Below the pieces are notes generated by a model, which saw nothing but the letters and a program-made list of their open reading frames with translations, did not search any database and was not told the DNA's origin. A DNA stretch of 38,058 nt from Thermoplasmata archaeon (GTDB taxonomy: Archaea; Thermoplasmatota; E2; DHVEG-1): positions 1 to 38,058 of the forward strand of contig DAOWIZ010000026.1 of assembly GCA_030640585.1 (NCBI GenBank), given 5' to 3'. A program made the position numbers and the translations under genes. Of this stretch, positions 37,520 through 38,058 are shown piece after piece. Numbering within the stretch: position 1 is the first letter of the stretch; each line of letters begins with the position of its first letter.

Positions 37520-38058
37520 ATGACGAAAGAATTCTTTAACCCTGAAATTGAAACAAAACCTTTGGATGAATTAAAAGAATTGCAATTGAAAAGGTTAAAA
37601 CACTTAATTAAATATGTTTATGATAGCAATAAATTTTATAATAAAAAACTCAAAGATGCAAATATTAAACCTGGCGGTATTAAAGATCTTAAAGATATAG
37701 AAAAATTACCTTTTTTAACAAAACAGGATCTGAGAGAGTTTTATCCTTTTGGTCTTGTCTGTACTGAAATTGATGAAATAGTAGAAGTTCATGCATCATC
37801 GGGTACAACAGGTAAACCAGTTGTTGGACCATATACCCAAAATGATGTAGATCTTTGGGGCGAGGTTATGGCTAGATCACTATGGGCAAATGGTCTTCGT
37901 AAAAATGATGTCATGCAGAACTCTTATGGATATGGTCTTTTCACTGGTGCTCATGGTTTTGAAAAAGGAGCTCAAAAAATTGGTGCTATGGTTGTAACAA
38001 TTAGTTCTGGAAATACTAAGAGACAAATTAATGTAATGAAAGATTTTGGATCTACAGC
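37520..38058 (+). CDS. paaK: Phenylacetate-CoA ligase-like AMP-forming ligase, N-terminal part (runs off window)
   Basis: ATG at 37520 after GGAGG; LIKYVYDSNKFYNKKL, LPFLTKQDLREFYPFGL, VHASSGTTGKPVVGPYTQNDVDLW, YGYGLFTGAHGFEKGAQKIGA. Confidence 0.88.
   Translation, partial: MTKEFFNPEIETKPLDELKELQLKRLKHLIKYVYDSNKFYNKKLKDANIKPGGIKDLKDIEKLPFLTKQDLREFYPFGLVCTEIDEIVEVHASSGTTGKPVVGPYTQNDVDLWGEVMARSLWANGLRKNDVMQNSYGYGLFTGAHGFEKGAQKIGAMVVTISSGNTKRQINVMKDFGST

Noticed and set aside
1-38058. CRISPR arrays, tRNA and rRNA genes
   Set aside because: I looked for regularly spaced repeats and cloverleaf/GGTTCRA-type signatures in the spacers and found none; a tRNAscan/CRISPR finder run would be decisive.

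Overview
An AT-rich archaeal chromosome segment. Shine-Dalgarno-led genes, a eukaryotic-type GlyRS, Taw3, an EarA-like regulator, a beta-CASP nuclease and an MCM-type AAA+ protein suggest Thermoplasmatota or a relative; this lineage call is inference. Most of it is metabolism: (i) a branched-chain/short-chain acyl-CoA catabolic block (acyl-CoA dehydrogenase, acyl-CoA synthetase, a methylcrotonyl-CoA-carboxylase-like biotin enzyme in three subunits, two enoyl-CoA hydratases, BioY biotin transporter); (ii) an acyl-CoA ligase with ferredoxin; (iii) a lysine-oxidation neighbourhood (L-lysine 6-transaminase, Lys9-type saccharopine dehydrogenase, lysine-6-dehydrogenase-like protein); (iv) SerC, GlyRS, Taw3, a CBS protein, an SSS symporter with small subunit, and the start of a phenylacetate-CoA-ligase-like gene. 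The accessory-looking parts are 0-1.3 kb (TnpB/IS605 remnant with a right-end hairpin, unannotated zinc-ribbon ORF) and 12.6-20.2 kb (beta-class DNA methyltransferase convergent with a DHH-like protein; HhH plus MCM-like AAA+ ATPase bracketed by a 78-bp direct repeat; unannotated 33-aa ORF). A recurring intergenic motif, TGTTAAAATGTCAAAATGA, occurs exactly three times with a degenerate fourth copy. I found no tRNA, rRNA or CRISPR array. No searches were run; family names come from motif and sequence recognition.
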